From positions 3,010-67,009 of the forward strand of contig NZ_CVQP01000004.1 of NCBI RefSeq assembly GCF_001040705.1: 64,000 nt of DNA, in the 5' to 3' direction. Made by a program: the position numbers and the translations under genes. This DNA is from Rhodococcus sp. RD6.2. GTDB lineage: Bacteria; Actinomycetota; Actinomycetes; Mycobacteriales; Mycobacteriaceae. Of the stretch, positions 27,427 through 38,208 are shown piece after piece (position 1 is the first letter of the stretch; each line of letters starts with the position of its first letter). Under the pieces are notes generated by a model. That model saw only the letters and a program-made list of their open reading frames with translations. It was not told where the DNA came from and made no database searches.

Positions 27427-27825
27427 TTACCAGACGTAGGCGAGGACTTCGCCGCCCACGCCCTGCTTGGCCGCCTGACGATCCGTGAGCAGGCCGGAAG
27501 ACGTGGAGATGATCGCCACGCCGAGGCCGCCGAGAACCTTGGGCAGGTTGGTGGACTTCGCGTACACCCGGAGACCGGGCTTGGAGACACGACGGACGCC
27601 GGCGAGGCTGCGCTCACGGCTGGGTCCGTACTTGAGGTCGACGATGAGGGTCTTGCCCACCTCGGCATCCTCGGTGCGGAAATCGGAGATGTAGCCCTCG
27701 CGCTTGAGGATCTCGGCGATGTTCGCCTTGATCTTCGAGTGCGGCAACTTCACCTCGTCGTGGTACGCCGAGTTGGCGTTGCGCAGACGCGTCAAGAAGT
27801 CTGCGATGGGATCGGTCATGGTCAT
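27427..27825 (-). CDS. rpsH: 30S ribosomal protein S8
   Basis: A 132-aa S8, a central-domain 16S rRNA binder that in E. coli is the translational repressor of the spc operon. [20 protein letters not shown] and the C-terminal [20 protein letters not shown] are conserved. ATG 27825 with a GAGG RBS is preferred; a second ATG lies two codons later. Here rpsH is the first gene of a separate transcription unit, with its own promoter about 170 bp upstream and a terminator beyond that. Confidence 0.97.
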   Translation of the reverse strand: MTMTDPIADFLTRLRNANSAYHDEVKLPHSKIKANIAEILKREGYISDFRTEDAEVGKTLIVDLKYGPSRERSLAGVRRVSKPGLRVYAKSTNLPKVLGGLGVAIISTSSGLLTDRQAAKQGVGGEVLAYVW

Positions 27826-27979
27826 GGTTCGACCTCGACACCTTTCTCGCTGCGGTTCCCATGCAACACCGGCTGACCGGTCGTGGGCCTACAACAATTC
27901 GGCTGGTCCGGGCGACAGTCGCCGACCGGAATGAGTTCGTGCACTCGGCAACGCAGGCACGCAGAGCACCGACGTTGCA

Positions 27980-28025
27980 CAGGCAACCCCACTAGTGTAG
28001 GGAAATCCGCTACGCAGGACAAATC
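27980..28025 (-). promoter_or_regulatory. Promoter of the rpsH operon with shared ribosomal element
   Basis: On the minus strand TTGTCC (28017-28022) and TACACT (27994-27999) are separated by 17 bp. GATTTG overlaps the -35 (28020-28025), and GGTTGCCTG lies five bases after the -10 (27980-27988), at about the expected transcription start. The same blocks with identical spacing precede rplN and rpsJ. Confidence 0.75.
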
Positions 28026-28064
28026 GTCCGGATCACATCCGAGACGAACATCACCCCACGACAG

Positions 28065-28104
28065 CGACAGGGCGCGCACTCCGAGTGGAGTGCGCGCCCT
28101 GTCG
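28065..28104 (-). terminator. Terminator after rpsN
   Basis: Arms 28065-28082 and 28087-28104 form a perfect 18-bp stem with a GAGT loop, 16 bp after the rpsN stop. It separates rplN-rplX-rplE-rpsN from rpsH and its followers, splitting the classical spc operon. Confidence 0.92.
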
Positions 28105-28120
28105 TGTCAGCGTCGGTGTG

Positions 28121-28306
28121 TCACCAAGAGCTCTTGTGAACACCCGGCAGCTCGCCCGCGTGCGCCATTTCGCGCAGGCAGACGCGGCACAGACCGAACT
28201 TGCGGTAGACCGCGTGCGGCCGACCGCACTTCTGGCAGCGGGTGTACGCGCGAACCGCGAACTTGGGCTTCTTGTTGGCCTTGTTGACCAGTGCCTTCTT
28301 CGCCAT
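28121..28306 (-). CDS. rpsN: 30S ribosomal protein S14 type Z, zinc-binding
   Basis: A 61-aa short S14. The zinc ribbon CQKCGRPH and CRVCLREM supplies four cysteines, and the C-terminus [11 protein letters not shown] is standard. ATG 28306 lies 2 bp after the rplE stop. Being the C-plus form, it contrasts with the zinc-free S4 of the same block. Confidence 0.96.
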   Translation of the reverse strand: MAKKALVNKANKKPKFAVRAYTRCQKCGRPHAVYRKFGLCRVCLREMAHAGELPGVHKSSW

Positions 28307-28308
28307 GC

Positions 28309-28875
28309 TCAGTTCTCCTTGAACGGGAAGCCGAGGTGCTTGAGCAGGGCACGGCCTTCGTCGTTGTTGGTGGCGGTGGTCACGACGGTGATGTCCATAC
28401 CGCGCGGGCGGTCGATCTTGTCGACGTCGATCTCGTGGAACATCGACTGCTCGTTCAGACCGAAGGTGTAGTTGCCGTTGCCGTCGAACTGCTTGCCGGA
28501 CAGGCCACGGAAGTCCCTGATTCGCGGAAGGGCGATCGACACGAGACGGTCGAGGAACTCCCACATGCGGTCGCCACGCAGCGTGACGCGGGCACCGATC
28601 GGCATGCCTTCACGGAGCTTGAACTGCGCGATGGACTTGCGGGCCTTGCGGATCTCCGGCTTCTGACCGGTGATCAGCTCGAGGTCCGCGACCGCACCGT
28701 TGATCAGCTTCGCGTCGCGGGCGGCGTCGCCGACACCCATGTTGACGACGACCTTGACCACGCCGGGGATCTGCATGACGTTGTCGTACTTGAACTCTGC
28801 GTTCAGCGCGTCCTTGATCTCGGCGCGGTAGCGCAGCTTCAGGCGCGGCTGGATCTTGTTCTCAGTGCTCGTCAT
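28309..28875 (-). CDS. rplE: 50S ribosomal protein L5
   Basis: A 188-aa L5 that binds 5S rRNA and contacts the P-site tRNA. The conserved [20 protein letters not shown] and [20 protein letters not shown] segments are visible. It begins one base after the rplX stop and is followed by rpsN after two bases. Confidence 0.97.
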   Translation of the reverse strand: MTSTENKIQPRLKLRYRAEIKDALNAEFKYDNVMQIPGVVKVVVNMGVGDAARDAKLINGAVADLELITGQKPEIRKARKSIAQFKLREGMPIGARVTLRGDRMWEFLDRLVSIALPRIRDFRGLSGKQFDGNGNYTFGLNEQSMFHEIDVDKIDRPRGMDITVVTTATNNDEGRALLKHLGFPFKEN

Positions 28876-28876
28876 C

Positions 28877-29191
28877 TCAGATGTCCTTCCCGTTCTTACG
28901 GGAGATCCGAACGCGCTTGCCGTTCTCGTCGGTGCGGTAGCCCACGCGGGTGGGGTTGCCGTCCGAGTCGATGACCGCGACGTTCGACACGTGAATCGGG
29001 GCTTCCTGCGTCACGATGCCGCCCGAGGAGGCGCCACGCTGGTTCGCGGAAACCGCGGTGTGCTTCTTGATCCGGTTCACACCTTCGACGAGGACCTTCT
29101 CGGTCGCCGGGTAGGCCTGAATGACCTTGCCCTTGGCGCCCTTGTCCTTGCCTGCGATGACCAGAACGGTGTCACCCTTGTGCACCTTCAT
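28877..29191 (-). CDS. rplX: 50S ribosomal protein L24
   Basis: A 104-aa L24, an assembly initiator with a KOW motif ([20 protein letters not shown]). The ATG at 29191 overlaps the rplN stop by one base (TGATG); a GTG one codon earlier is also possible. The C-terminal part ends [12 protein letters not shown]. Confidence 0.96.
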   Translation of the reverse strand: MKVHKGDTVLVIAGKDKGAKGKVIQAYPATEKVLVEGVNRIKKHTAVSANQRGASSGGIVTQEAPIHVSNVAVIDSDGNPTRVGYRTDENGKRVRISRKNGKDI

Positions 29192-29559
29192 CACAGCACC
29201 TCCGGGGCGAGCGAAACGATCTTCATGAACTTCTTGTCGCGCAGCTCGCGGCCGACGGGTCCGAAGATGCGGGTGCCACGGGGATCGTGGTCCGGCTTGA
29301 TGAGGACGGCGGCGTTCTCGTCGAACTTGATGTACGAGCCGTCCGGACGGCGGCGCTCCTTGGTGGTGCGCACGACGACGGCCTTGACGACCTCGCCCTT
29401 CTTGATGTTTCCACCCGGGATGGCGTCCTTGACGGTGGCGACGATGATGTCACCGATCCCGGCGTAGCGACGAGACGAACCACCGAGAACGCGGATGCAG
29501 AGAATCTCCTTGGCACCCGTGTTGTCGGCGACACGCAGTCGCGACTCCTGCTGAATCAC
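29191..29559 (-). CDS. rplN: 50S ribosomal protein L14
   Basis: A 122-aa L14 at the subunit interface. It starts at GTG 29559 ([18 protein letters not shown]) with an AGGAG RBS and ends REKKF-type [16 protein letters not shown]. It opens the rplN-rplX-rplE-rpsN unit, about 110 bp downstream of its promoter. Confidence 0.97.
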   Translation of the reverse strand: MIQQESRLRVADNTGAKEILCIRVLGGSSRRYAGIGDIIVATVKDAIPGGNIKKGEVVKAVVVRTTKERRRPDGSYIKFDENAAVLIKPDHDPRGTRIFGPVGRELRDKKFMKIVSLAPEVL

Positions 29560-29655
29560 TGATGTCTCCTAGACCTGGATTTTCGTACGTAGCGGATACC
29601 GACCCGATACGCGCGGTCTGCCGCCGGCCTGCCGAATGCGGACATGCTTCAGGCA

Positions 29656-29701
29656 CAGGCAACCGCTCTAGTGTAGGGAAGTCACCGAAGGAAACCAAAT
29701 C
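29656..29701 (-). promoter_or_regulatory. Promoter of the rplN operon with shared ribosomal element
   Basis: On the minus strand TTGGTT (29693-29698) and TACACT (29670-29675) are 17 bp apart. GATTTG (29696-29701) overlaps the -35, and GGTTGCCTG (29656-29664) begins five bases after the -10. Around the -10, TTCCCTACACTAG is identical to the rpsH promoter. Confidence 0.75.
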
Positions 29702-29726
29702 GTTCCTGGTGAAGGCCCTCCAACGG

Positions 29727-29764
29727 CGAACAGCCCGCCCCACGTGCTCGGGACGGGCCGTTCG
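29727..29764 (-). terminator. Terminator after rpsQ
   Basis: Arms 29727-29741 and 29750-29764 pair over 15 positions with two mismatches and an 8-nt loop, 28 bp after the rpsQ stop. It separates the S10 operon from the rplN unit. Confidence 0.7.
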
Positions 29765-29791
29765 TCGAATCTCGTACTCGGGTCGAAAGGC

Positions 29792-30073
29792 CTACTTGGC
29801 CTTTTCGAGCACCTCGACCAGACGCCAGCGCTTGGTCGCCGACAGCGGTCGGGTCTCCATCAGCTGGACGCGGTCGCCGATGCCGGCGACGCCGTTCTCG
29901 TCGTGCGCCTTCACCTTGCTCGTACGGCGGATGATCTTGCCGTACAGCGGGTGCTTCACACGGTCCTCGAGCTCGACGACGATCGTCTTCTCCATCTTGT
30001 CGGAGACGACGTAGCCGATGCGGACCTTGCGGGTCCCACGCTCTTCGGTCACTGCGGTGTCCTTCTCACTCAT
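29792..30073 (-). CDS. rpsQ: 30S ribosomal protein S17
   Basis: A 93-aa OB-fold S17, a primary 16S rRNA binder. The core [20 protein letters not shown] and [20 protein letters not shown] is typical; the first 15 residues are a short charged extension. Its ATG overlaps the rpmC stop by 4 bp. It is the last gene of the S10 unit. Confidence 0.97.
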   Translation of the reverse strand: MSEKDTAVTEERGTRKVRIGYVVSDKMEKTIVVELEDRVKHPLYGKIIRRTSKVKAHDENGVAGIGDRVQLMETRPLSATKRWRLVEVLEKAK

Positions 30074-30306
30074 GCCGCGTCACCCGCATCCGGGCCGGCG
30101 GCGAGGCCGAGCTCACGCTCGCGCATAACGGTGTAGACGCGCGCGATCTCGTGACGGACGGTGCGCAGCCGACGGTTGTTGTCCAGCTGACCGGTAGCCA
30201 TCTGGAAGCGAAGGTTGAACAGCTCTTCCTTCGACTCGCGGAGCTTGGTGACCAGCTCCTCCTCGGTGAGCTCGCGGAGTTCGGTGGCGGGGGTTCCAGT
30301 AGCCAT
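30070..30306 (-). CDS. rpmC: 50S ribosomal protein L29
   Basis: A 78-aa L29 near the exit tunnel, where signal recognition particle and trigger factor dock. [20 protein letters not shown] and [20 protein letters not shown] are the two helices; an Ala/Gly/Asp-rich tail follows. ATG 30306 overlaps the rplP stop by one base (TGATG), which fixes the start. Confidence 0.96.
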   Translation of the reverse strand: MATGTPATELRELTEEELVTKLRESKEELFNLRFQMATGQLDNNRRLRTVRHEIARVYTVMRERELGLAAGPDAGDAA

Positions 30307-30722
30307 CAGAACTGCTCCTCCCTCGTGACGATCCGGCACTTGCAGGGGAGCTTGTGCATCGCGCGGCGCAGGGCCTCACGAGCGATCTCCTCGTTGGGGT
30401 AGCTCATCTCGAACATGACCCGACCGGGCTTGATGTTCGCGACCCACCACTCCGGCGAACCCTTACCGGAACCCATGCGGGTCTCGGCCGGCTTCTTGGT
30501 GAGCGGGCGATCCGGGAAGATGTTGATCCAGATCTTGCCGCCACGCTTGATGTGGCGCGTCATGGCGATACGAGCGGACTCGATCTGACGGTTGGTGATG
30601 TAGGCCGGCTCGAGAGCCTGGATGCCGTAGTCACCGAACGTGACCTGGGTGCCACCCTTGGCCGCACCCGAACGGCTCGGGTGGTGCTGCTTGCGGTGCT
30701 TGACCCGACGTGGGATCAACAT
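30306..30722 (-). CDS. rplP: 50S ribosomal protein L16
   Basis: A 138-aa L16 near the peptidyl-transferase centre and A-site tRNA elbow. [38 protein letters not shown] and [19 protein letters not shown] are diagnostic. It begins 3 bp after rpsC. Confidence 0.98.
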   Translation of the reverse strand: MLIPRRVKHRKQHHPSRSGAAKGGTQVTFGDYGIQALEPAYITNRQIESARIAMTRHIKRGGKIWINIFPDRPLTKKPAETRMGSGKGSPEWWVANIKPGRVMFEMSYPNEEIAREALRRAMHKLPCKCRIVTREEQF

Positions 30723-30725
30723 GCG

Positions 30726-31920
<1,195 letters not shown>

Positions 31921-31924
<4 letters not shown>

Positions 31925-32202
31925 CGACGCTTGCTCTTCCGGTCGTCCTTGATGTGACCCTTGAACGTGCGGGTCGGTGCGAACTCGCCGAGCTTGTGAC
32001 CGACCATCGAATCGGACACGAACACCGGCACGTGCTTGCGGCCGTCGTGGACCGCGAACGTGTGACCGATGAAGTCCGGGATGATGGTCGAACGACGGGA
32101 CCAGGTCTTGATGACCTGCTTGGTGCCCTTTTCGTTCTGCACGTCCACCTTCGCGAGGAGGTGGTCGTCGACGAACGGACCCTTCTTAAGACTGCGGGGC
32201 AT
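31921..32202 (-). CDS. rpsS: 30S ribosomal protein S19
   Basis: A 93-aa S19 on the head of the small subunit, partner of S13. [40 protein letters not shown] and the [12 protein letters not shown] motif identify it. It lies 13 bp after rplB. Confidence 0.98.
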
Positions 32203-32215
32203 TCTTCACTCCCTC

Positions 32216-33052
<837 letters not shown>

Positions 33053-33092
33053 GAGTCTTCTCGTCCTCTATATCTCGTCAAGTCCCGCCCGC

Positions 33093-33398
33093 TTACGCGA
33101 CCGGGCCTCCGAAGATCTCGATGGGCTTGCTGTCGGCCGAGATCGTCACGAGCGCGCGCTTGGTGTCCTTGCGCTTGCCGTAGCCGAACCGGGTCCGCTT
33201 GCGCTTGCCCTGACGGTTGGCGGTGTTGACGCTGGTCACAGTCACGCCGAAGACCTTCTCGACGGCAATCTTGATCTGCGTCTTGTTCGAGTCCGGGTGC
33301 ACCAGGAAGGTGTAGGTGCCTTCCTCGATCAGTCCGTAGGACTTCTCGGAGATGACCGGGGCGAGCAGGATGTCGCGGGGATCGGCGATGGTGCTCAC
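33093..33398 (-). CDS. rplW: 50S ribosomal protein L23
   Basis: A 101-aa L23 at the exit tunnel, docking site for trigger factor and [23 protein letters not shown] and the [20 protein letters not shown] segment are typical. GTG 33398 overlaps the rplD stop by 4 bp (GTGA); the longer open frame upstream is a shadow of rplD. Confidence 0.96.
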   Translation of the reverse strand: MSTIADPRDILLAPVISEKSYGLIEEGTYTFLVHPDSNKTQIKIAVEKVFGVTVTSVNTANRQGKRKRTRFGYGKRKDTKRALVTISADSKPIEIFGGPVA

Positions 33399-34066
33399 TT
33401 GCTCTCCTCCTTCTGCGCAGCCTCGGCCGGGCCGTGGATGAACGCGTTGAGCGCCTCGACGCTGAACACGACATCGTCGCTGTTGAGCACGTCGTAGGTG
33501 TTCAGCTGGTCGGGTGCGATGGGGTGCACGCCTTCCAGGTTCTGCACGCTCTTCCATGCCGCGATGTCCTCGCGACCGACGACGAGCAGAAGCTTCTTGC
33601 GGTCCGAGATCTCACCGAGGAACTTCTTCGCGTTCTTGGTGGACGGGGTCTGCCCGGCAACCAGTTCGGTGATCACGTGGATGCGCTCGTTGCGCGCCCG
33701 GTCGGAGAGGGCACCACGGAGAGCGGCGGCCTTCATCTTCTTCGGGGTGCGCTGGCTGTAGTCACGCGGCTTCGGGCCGTGGACGGTGCCACCGCCGGCG
33801 AACTGCGGCGCGCGGGTCGAGCCCTGACGAGCCCGGCCGGTGCCCTTCTGGCGGTACGGCTTCTTGCCACCGCCGCGGACCTCGCCGCGGGTCTTGGTGG
33901 AGTGCGTGCCCTGACGTGCCGCGGCCAGCTGAGCAACGACGACCTGGTGCATCAGCGCGATGTTGGCCTGTGCGTCGAAGATCTCGGCGGGCAGCGCGAC
34001 GGTGCCGTTGGTGCCGCCGTCAGCGTTGCGAACGTCGAGGGTGAGCTTGGTTGCGGTCTCGGTCAT
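33395..34066 (-). CDS. rplD: 50S ribosomal protein L4
   Basis: A 223-aa L4 whose extended loop ([20 protein letters not shown]) reaches the exit tunnel. In E. coli L4 represses its own operon through the S10 leader, which is of interest given the long leader seen here. It overlaps rplC by 4 bp (ATGA) and rplW by 4 bp. Confidence 0.97.
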   Translation of the reverse strand: MTETATKLTLDVRNADGGTNGTVALPAEIFDAQANIALMHQVVVAQLAAARQGTHSTKTRGEVRGGGKKPYRQKGTGRARQGSTRAPQFAGGGTVHGPKPRDYSQRTPKKMKAAALRGALSDRARNERIHVITELVAGQTPSTKNAKKFLGEISDRKKLLLVVGREDIAAWKSVQNLEGVHPIAPDQLNTYDVLNSDDVVFSVEALNAFIHGPAEAAQKEESK

Positions 34067-34719
34067 GCGGACGCACCACCCTTCACTGCGGTCTTGACGA
34101 TCACGAGGCCGCCCTTGCGGCCGGGGATCGCACCCTTGATCAGAAGCAGACCGGCCTCGGCGTCCACCTTGTGGACGGTGAGGTTCTGCGTGGTCACACG
34201 GTCGTTACCCATGCGGCCCGACATGCGCATGCCCTTGAACACGCGGCCGGGGGTGGCGCAGCCACCGATCGAGCCGGGACGACGGTGCACAGCCTGCGCA
34301 CCGTGCGACGCACCCTGGCCTGCGAAGCCGTGGCGCTTCATGGTGCCCGCGAAGCCCTTGCCCTTGGAGGTGCCGGTGACGTCGACGTAGGCGCCGTCCT
34401 CGAACACAGCCGCGGTGAGCTCCTGGCCGACCTCGTACTCGCCGGCGTCGGCGACGCGCAGCTCGACGATGTGGCGACGGGGGGTCACACCGGCCTTGGC
34501 GAACTGGCCGGAGGTCGGCTTGTTCACCTTGCGGGGGTCGATCGCGCCGTACGCGAGCTGGACGGCGCTGTAGCCGTCGCGCTCCTCGGTGCGGATCTGG
34601 GTGACGACGTTCGGTCCGGCCTTGACGACGGTGACCGGAACGACCCGGTTGTTCTCGTCGAAGACCTGGGTCATTCCGAGCTTGGTGCCCAGGATTCCCG
34701 TGATCTTGTTCTCAGTCAT
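34063..34719 (-). CDS. rplC: 50S ribosomal protein L3
   Basis: A 218-aa L3, an early assembly protein near the peptidyl-transferase centre. [20 protein letters not shown], the [19 protein letters not shown] motif and [16 protein letters not shown] are diagnostic. ATG 34719 is preferred because of a GGAG RBS nine bases upstream and a 20-bp gap to rpsJ; a GTG at 34743 overlapping the rpsJ stop would add eight residues. Confidence 0.96.
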   Translation of the reverse strand: MTENKITGILGTKLGMTQVFDENNRVVPVTVVKAGPNVVTQIRTEERDGYSAVQLAYGAIDPRKVNKPTSGQFAKAGVTPRRHIVELRVADAGEYEVGQELTAAVFEDGAYVDVTGTSKGKGFAGTMKRHGFAGQGASHGAQAVHRRPGSIGGCATPGRVFKGMRMSGRMGNDRVTTQNLTVHKVDAEAGLLLIKGAIPGRKGGLVIVKTAVKGGASA

Positions 34720-34739
34720 TGTTGTTGTCTCCGCCGCGC

Positions 34740-35045
34740 TCACTGGATGTTGACATCGACGCTCGCCGGCAGGTCGATGCGCATGAGCGCGTCGACCGTC
34801 TTGGGCGTCGGGTCGAGGATGTCAATGAGCCGCTTGTGGGTACGCATCTCGAAGTGCTCGCGCGAGTCCTTGTACTTGTGCGGCGAGCGGATGACGCAGT
34901 ACACGTTCTTTTCGGTCGGCAACGGCACCGGTCCGACCACGCGGGCCCCGGTACGGGTCACCGTCTCGACGATCTTGCGCGCGGACGCGTCGATCGCCTC
35001 ATGGTCGTAGGCCTTGAGCCTGATGCGGATCTTCTGTCCCGCCAC
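34740..35045 (-). CDS. rpsJ: 30S ribosomal protein S10
   Basis: A 101-aa S10 (also NusE, a transcription antitermination partner). It starts at GTG 35045 ([19 protein letters not shown]) with an AAGAGGA RBS, and contains the tRNA-side loop [19 protein letters not shown]. It is the first gene of the S10 operon and follows an approximately 505-nt leader. Confidence 0.97.
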   Translation of the reverse strand: MAGQKIRIRLKAYDHEAIDASARKIVETVTRTGARVVGPVPLPTEKNVYCVIRSPHKYKDSREHFEMRTHKRLIDILDPTPKTVDALMRIDLPASVDVNIQ

Positions 35046-35555
35046 GCTTGTGTCCTCTTCCTTGCCCGATGTGATTAGGCCTTGCGCTCCCCTCGGGGAA
35101 CGCTTGTCTGCTGTGGTCCCACTCGGAGACCACCCTGTGCACAGTTCCACCCACTACCGGGCGAAGAAGAACGTTGGCGATCGGCGCCAAAGGTCGAAGG
35201 ACCTGATCCGATGCCGATCGGGAAATCCGATCCGCTGCCGCTGTTCATCTGTCATGGAACTGTCCCCGGTCCACGCGGTCGGGCGTGTCGCCCTCCCGCT
35301 CATTCCCCGATTCGTGTTCACACACGAATCGGCCAGCGGAATGTGTACCGAGCCCGCGCTCCGGATGGAGCGCGAATGGATACTGCATTTCCTACCTGTC
35401 GACACTGTCGTACTTGTCGACGCTGTCCTACTTGGCCGGACCGGGTGACTGCTCCCTCCGAGCGGGAATCCCCATCTCGGTGGGACGACGCCTGGTCGTC
35501 GACCTCTTCAGCCGGACGTAGGCCGCACGCGTGCGTGTCCCCGGTCCAGGCAACC
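35046..35555 (-). other. Long structured 5' leader of the S10 operon
   Basis: Between the putative transcription start near 35555 and the rpsJ start lie about 505 bases without a convincing gene. Several hairpins are visible: a perfect 11-bp stem with TCAC loop (35307-35332), an 8-bp stem with a four-base loop (35355-35374), TGGTC/GACCA around 35114-35132, TCCCC/GGGGA near 35088-35099, and an outer CGATCGGC/GCCGATCG pair (about 35179-35220). Two 18-bp tandem repeats lie near its 5' end. In E. coli the S10 leader binds L4 to repress the operon; a similar role here is inference. Confidence 0.55.
35395..35430 (-). repeat. Two 18-bp tandem repeats in the rpsJ leader
   Basis: Units 35395-35412 and 35413-35430 match at 15 of 18 positions, and each contains the palindrome GTCGAC. 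A partial third copy follows to about 35437. They lie about 130 bases downstream of the predicted transcription start. Confidence 0.75.
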
Positions 35556-35592
35556 CGACCAGTATGCCGGAGTTCGGCGTGGACTTCAAATC
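35547..35592 (-). promoter_or_regulatory. Promoter of the S10 operon with shared ribosomal element
   Basis: On the minus strand TTGAAG (35584-35589) and CATACT (35561-35566) are 17 bp apart. GATTTG (35587-35592) overlaps the -35, and GGTTGCCTG (35547-35555) begins five bases after the -10. The geometry is identical to that of the rplN and rpsH promoters. Confidence 0.7.
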
Positions 35593-35618
35593 CGAACGGG
35601 TCACACCTCGGCAAGTAT

Positions 35619-35634
35619 CTTACTTTCGAGTAAG
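35619..35634. promoter_or_regulatory. Perfect palindrome upstream of the DUF4442 gene
   Basis: CTTACT and AGTAAG are perfect inverted arms around TTCG, ending eight bases before the ATG at 35643. The position suits an operator overlapping the promoter or start of the DUF4442 gene. It is also a possible RNA hairpin that could affect translation. No regulator gene is adjacent. Confidence 0.55.
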
Positions 35635-35642
35635 GTCTGGCC

Positions 35643-36122
35643 ATGTCGACCGTCACCCCGACCTACCGCGCCTGGCAGCGTCTGCCGCACAACGCCCTGG
35701 GCTCCGCACTGTTCTCTCTCGGCATGTGCGTACGTGTCCCCTACTTCGCCACCGTCCTCCCCCGCGTGACCGCACTCGAGCCCGGTCGTTGCGAGATCCG
35801 GGCACCCAAATGGTGGGGCGTGCGCAACCACCTCGGCACCTTCCACGCGATCGCGGCGTGCAACCTCGCCGAAGCTGCGATGGGCATGCTCGCCGAGGCC
35901 ACGGTCCCTCCCACCCATCGCTGGATCCCAAAGGCGATGCACACGCAGTACCTGGCGAAGGCGTCGACAGCACTCCACGCGGTCGCGACCCTGCCGACCG
36001 TTCCCGACTTCACCGCCGTCACCGAGGGCACCGAGCTCGTCGTGCCCGTCTCGATTCGGGACAGGGACGGCACCGAGGTCGTCCACGCGGACATCACCAT
36101 CTGGGTCACCCCGGCGTCATGA
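35643..36122 (+). CDS. DUF4442 domain protein, hotdog-fold thioesterase-like
   Basis: A 159-aa protein of the DUF4442 family, distantly related to hotdog acyl-CoA thioesterases. WWGVRNHLGTFHAIAACNLAE (about 57-77) is the family hallmark, corresponding to the central hotdog helix and its active-site region, followed by PKAMHTQYLAKASTALHAVA. The substrate is unknown; an acyl-CoA is likely by family analogy. It is divergent from the S10 operon and has a palindrome just before its start. The 269 bp downstream (36123-36391) appear non-coding. Confidence 0.82.
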   Translation: MSTVTPTYRAWQRLPHNALGSALFSLGMCVRVPYFATVLPRVTALEPGRCEIRAPKWWGVRNHLGTFHAIAACNLAEAAMGMLAEATVPPTHRWIPKAMHTQYLAKASTALHAVATLPTVPDFTAVTEGTELVVPVSIRDRDGTEVVHADITIWVTPAS

Positions 36123-36391
36123 GATCGCCGACACGGACGACGTCCCGACCACGCCCGGCGTCTCGTCGTGGTGGGCCGACCGTCCGGTTCCGTCGCGTGA
36201 CGAGGCTCACCGGCGTCCGCGTCTCCTCGACACCGCACGCCCTCGACGTCGCCCCCACCGGCACCGACCGGGACAGATCCATCGGCGTGCAGGCCCCACT
36301 CGTTACCGGTTGGCGAACATCGAAAGGACGGGCGAAAATCTGCCTTGCAGGTCAGCCTCGGGGCTCGGCGATGCATGACATACTCGCGTGC

Positions 36392-37360
36392 ATGCCTACA
36401 CCCCACTCTGCCGTCCTGGTCGAGGGCATCCGCAAGTCCTTCGGTGAAGTTCAGGCGCTCAGGGGGGTCAGCTTCGAGGTGCCGCGCGGCACTGTTCTCG
36501 GTGTTCTCGGCCCCAACGGCGCAGGCAAGACCACGACGGTCAACGTGCTGTCGACTCTGCTGCGCCCGGATTCGGGACGCGCTGTCGTCGCCGGCCACGA
36601 CGTTGTCGAGCAGGCCCCCGCGGTGCGGCGTTCGATCATGATGACGGGTCAGTACGCCGCGCTCGACGAGCAACTGACGGCCCGCGAGAATCTCGTCCTG
36701 TTCGGTCGGCTCATGGGCCTGAACCGCCAGTCCGCGAAGGCCCGCGCCGAGGAACTGCTGAGGCAGTTCGACCTCGAGTACGCCGCCGAACGCAAGGTCG
36801 CCGGGTACTCCGGTGGTATGCGTCGCCGCGTCGACATCGCCTGCGGCCTCGTCACCCGACCCGAGGTCGTCTTCCTCGACGAGCCGACGACCGGTCTCGA
36901 CCCCCGCAGCCGTCAGGGCGTGTGGTCGCTCGTCTCCACGCTCAAGGATCAGGGGATCACGATCCTGCTGACCACGCAGTACCTCGAGGAAGCGGACGTC
37001 CTCAGCGACAACATCGTCGTCATCGACAAAGGGACCGTCATCGCGGAGGGCACCGCCGATCAGCTCAAGGACCGCACCGGCGGCAGCTACTGCGAGGTGG
37101 TTCCGCTCAGACTCGCGGACCTGCCTCGCGTGCACGCGGTGCTGACGAGCCTGGTGCCGCCGGAGTACGTCACCGCCACCGGCCACGACCGGTTGTCGAT
37201 CCCGGCGCAGTACGGTGCGCAGACGCTCGCGGAGGTCCTGCGCAGACTTGACATCTCCCGGGTCCCGCTGGCCGACATCGCGCTGCGGAGGCCGTCGCTC
37301 GACGACGTGTTCCTCGCGTTGACAGGGCAACCCGCCGCCGAAGAGAGCGAAGCGTCGTGA
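36392..37360 (+). CDS. ABC transporter ATP-binding protein, DrrA-like
   Basis: A 322-aa ATPase of the daunorubicin-resistance (DrrA) export family. Walker A GPNGAGKT (40-47), signature SGGMRRR (140-146), Walker B VVFLDEP (159-165) and the long C-terminal region ending RRPSLDDVFLALTG are typical. ATG 36392 is preferred; ATG 36371 in the same frame would add seven residues. Neither has a good RBS, and a CATACT box seven bases before ATG 36392 suggests leaderless transcription. GTGA overlaps link it to two permease genes. The cargo is unknown; the neighbouring NRPS product is a candidate. Confidence 0.92.
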   Translation: MPTPHSAVLVEGIRKSFGEVQALRGVSFEVPRGTVLGVLGPNGAGKTTTVNVLSTLLRPDSGRAVVAGHDVVEQAPAVRRSIMMTGQYAALDEQLTARENLVLFGRLMGLNRQSAKARAEELLRQFDLEYAAERKVAGYSGGMRRRVDIACGLVTRPEVVFLDEPTTGLDPRSRQGVWSLVSTLKDQGITILLTTQYLEEADVLSDNIVVIDKGTVIAEGTADQLKDRTGGSYCEVVPLRLADLPRVHAVLTSLVPPEYVTATGHDRLSIPAQYGAQTLAEVLRRLDISRVPLADIALRRPSLDDVFLALTGQPAAEESEAS

Positions 37361-38208
37361 CAGCAATCGCGGCAAGTACCGCGAAGACCGAGGACACCCC
37401 GCCCGAGCCCCAGTCCCGCGCCGTCGCACGGGTCGGCAGGCACCGCAGGCCCGAACTCTCAGCGACCGGCCAGTGGCTCGCGCTTACCGGTCGGAACATC
37501 CGTCGCATGTGGACGAGCGGCCAGTTCTTCATCGCCGTGCTCGCACCCGCGATCTTCACCATCGGCTTCTATCTGCCACTGCGTTTCGTGATGAAGTTCC
37601 AGGGCATCGACTACGCGCAGTTCGTCATGGCGATCATCGTGCTGCAGGCGATGGCGTTCACCGCGATCTCGGCAGCGGGCAAGGCGGCGCTCGAGGCCGT
37701 CAACGGCATGAATGCCCGGTTCCAGACGATGCCCGTGTTCGCCGGGGTCCCGCTGGCCTCCCGCATGTCGGCGTCCTTCGTGCACTGCTCGATCTCCCTG
37801 ATCGCCGCGCTCGTGTACGGCCACATCATCGGGTTCCGGTTCAACGGCGGCATCGCGAACTCCGTGCTGTTCGTCGCGATGTCACTCGCGATCGCGATGA
37901 CGCTGTCACTCGGCGGCGACCTCATCGGCACTCTCAGCCGCAGTCCCGAGATGACCAGCCAGGCGCTGACCATTCCGCAGCTGATCCTCGGCATGTTCTC
38001 GGCCGGTTTCGTGCCCGTCGCGCAGTTCCCGACCTGGTCGCAGTGGTTCGTCCGCAACCAGCCGATCTCGCAGTTCTCGATCTCGTTGCGCGCGATCGCG
38101 GACGGCACGGCGACGCTGCATCTGATGATGCCCGCGCTGCTGTGGTGTACCGCGCTGTTCCTGATCGTCACCCCGATCACCATCTGGGCGAATGTGAGGC
38201 GCCAGTGA
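37357..38208 (+). CDS. ABC-2 type transporter permease
   Basis: A 283-aa membrane protein with about six hydrophobic helices after a 45-residue cytosolic N-terminus, the ABC-2/DrrB layout. GMFSAGFVPVAQFPTWSQWF near the C-terminus is the conserved loop of the family. GTG 37357 overlaps the ATPase stop by 4 bp. It presumably forms a heterodimeric channel with the next gene product, since both are of similar length and coupled. Confidence 0.9.
   Translation: MTAIAASTAKTEDTPPEPQSRAVARVGRHRRPELSATGQWLALTGRNIRRMWTSGQFFIAVLAPAIFTIGFYLPLRFVMKFQGIDYAQFVMAIIVLQAMAFTAISAAGKAALEAVNGMNARFQTMPVFAGVPLASRMSASFVHCSISLIAALVYGHIIGFRFNGGIANSVLFVAMSLAIAMTLSLGGDLIGTLSRSPEMTSQALTIPQLILGMFSAGFVPVAQFPTWSQWFVRNQPISQFSISLRAIADGTATLHLMMPALLWCTALFLIVTPITIWANVRRQ

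Noticed and set aside
27826-28079. Minus-strand open frames before rpsH and before rplN that share a DFPTL-like peptide
   Set aside because: The shared peptide is only the translation of the duplicated promoter element; there is no start signal and no conserved protein.
35076-35247. A possible short leader ORF of about 48 codons on the minus strand in the rpsJ leader (starting MNSGSGSDFPIG)
   Set aside because: It has no ribosome binding site and an unremarkable composition, and the region is better explained as structured leader RNA.
35531-36391. Upstream extension of the ABC ATPase frame across the DUF4442 gene
   Set aside because: The extension is Arg/Pro-rich, overlaps the well-supported DUF4442 frame and lacks conservation; the ATPase domain begins at 36392 or 36371.
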